In this document: piece after piece, positions 6,091-6,215 of the stretch
How positions within the stretch are numbered: position 1 is the stretch's first letter
Layout of the letters: each line of letters starts with the position of its first letter
From: Bacteroidales bacterium
GTDB lineage: Bacteria; Bacteroidota; Bacteroidia; Bacteroidales; P3
Length of the DNA: 6,215 nt
Direction: 5' to 3'
Assembly: GCA_021443125.1 (NCBI GenBank)
Contig: JABUUQ010000004.1
Span: forward strand, 66,780 to 72,994
Translations under genes and position numbers: made by a program
Notes under the pieces: generated by a model
What the model was told of the DNA's origin: nothing
The model's input: only the letters and a program-made list of their open reading frames with translations
The model's database searches: none

Positions 6091-6102
6091 TCAATAAGTG
6101 TG

Positions 6103-6134
6103 CAAAATTACTACATTTCAGTGAGATAGCAAAA
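6103..6134 (-). promoter_or_regulatory. Bacteroidetes-type promoter for the TerB/SPFH operon
   Basis: On the minus strand TTTTG (6130-6134), a 19-nt spacer and TAATTTTG (6103-6110) match the housekeeping promoter consensus of Bacteroidetes (TTTG at -33, TAnnTTTG at -7) at every defined position and at the normal spacing. Transcription should start near 6095-6098, giving a leader of about 165 nt before the ATG at 5930. The leader is AT-rich and contains the 21-bp palindrome and a small stem CTATAG/CTATAG (6014-6028). Confidence 0.65.
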
Positions 6135-6215
6135 CTTAATAATGTACTTTTTTCTATTATTTTCTCAAAATTTTACATTATATAAGACATAAATTTAATT
6201 TATAATATTGATTTC
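6135..6215. other. AT-rich intergenic end of window, nothing recognisable
   Basis: With the promoter and leader this completes a 285-nt stretch (5931-6215) without a gene. The last 80 bases are runs of A and T with no open frame of note, no RNA gene and no clear promoter for a gene to the right. What lies beyond the edge cannot be inferred. Confidence 0.5.

Overview
The window looks like a piece of a Bacteroidetes chromosome, most likely of the order Bacteroidales. The DNA is AT-rich and the starts have A-rich leaders rather than clear Shine-Dalgarno sites. One promoter candidate fits the Bacteroidetes consensus (TTTG, about 19 bp, TAnnTTTG). The left end carries an envelope gene block (outer-membrane protein, TPR protein, LptC) that I know from Bacteroides and relatives. 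These are recognitions by eye; no database search was run.

Left part, + strand (1-2128): the 3' end of an outer-membrane beta-barrel gene, a complete secreted TPR-repeat protein, and lptC, a lipoprotein of the lipopolysaccharide transport bridge. The spacing is short (41 nt, then a 1-nt or 37-nt overlap depending on the lptC start), so they read as one operon concerned with building the cell envelope. A strong hairpin followed by a T-rich stretch lies inside the signal-peptide codons of lptC. A long bidirectional terminator (2160-2216) closes the block.

Right part, - strand (5930 down to 2236): five genes in a row, converging on the same terminator. In transcription order they are: (1) a TerB-like / zinc-ribbon / single-TM protein; (2) a small membrane-anchored coiled-coil protein; (3) a soluble 272-aa protein of unknown function; (4) an SPFH (YdjI-like, 'virion core protein-like') protein with a Met/Gly-rich linker and a C-terminal GYF_2 domain; (5) a small four-TM protein. 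A well-formed promoter (6103-6134) with a 21-bp palindrome just downstream precedes the first gene, after a roughly 165-nt leader. Genes 3-4 and 4-5 are separated by 5 and 17 nt. The 105-nt gap before gene 3 contains an 11-bp perfect inverted repeat.

Inference: the minus-strand operon looks like a membrane-associated stress or membrane-remodelling module. An SPFH scaffold is combined with TerB-like and zinc-ribbon modules, which in other bacteria accompany phage-shock-type and Ter-type systems, here with small membrane proteins and one unknown soluble protein. Its function cannot be read from the sequence. It is the best candidate for an undescribed system in the window.
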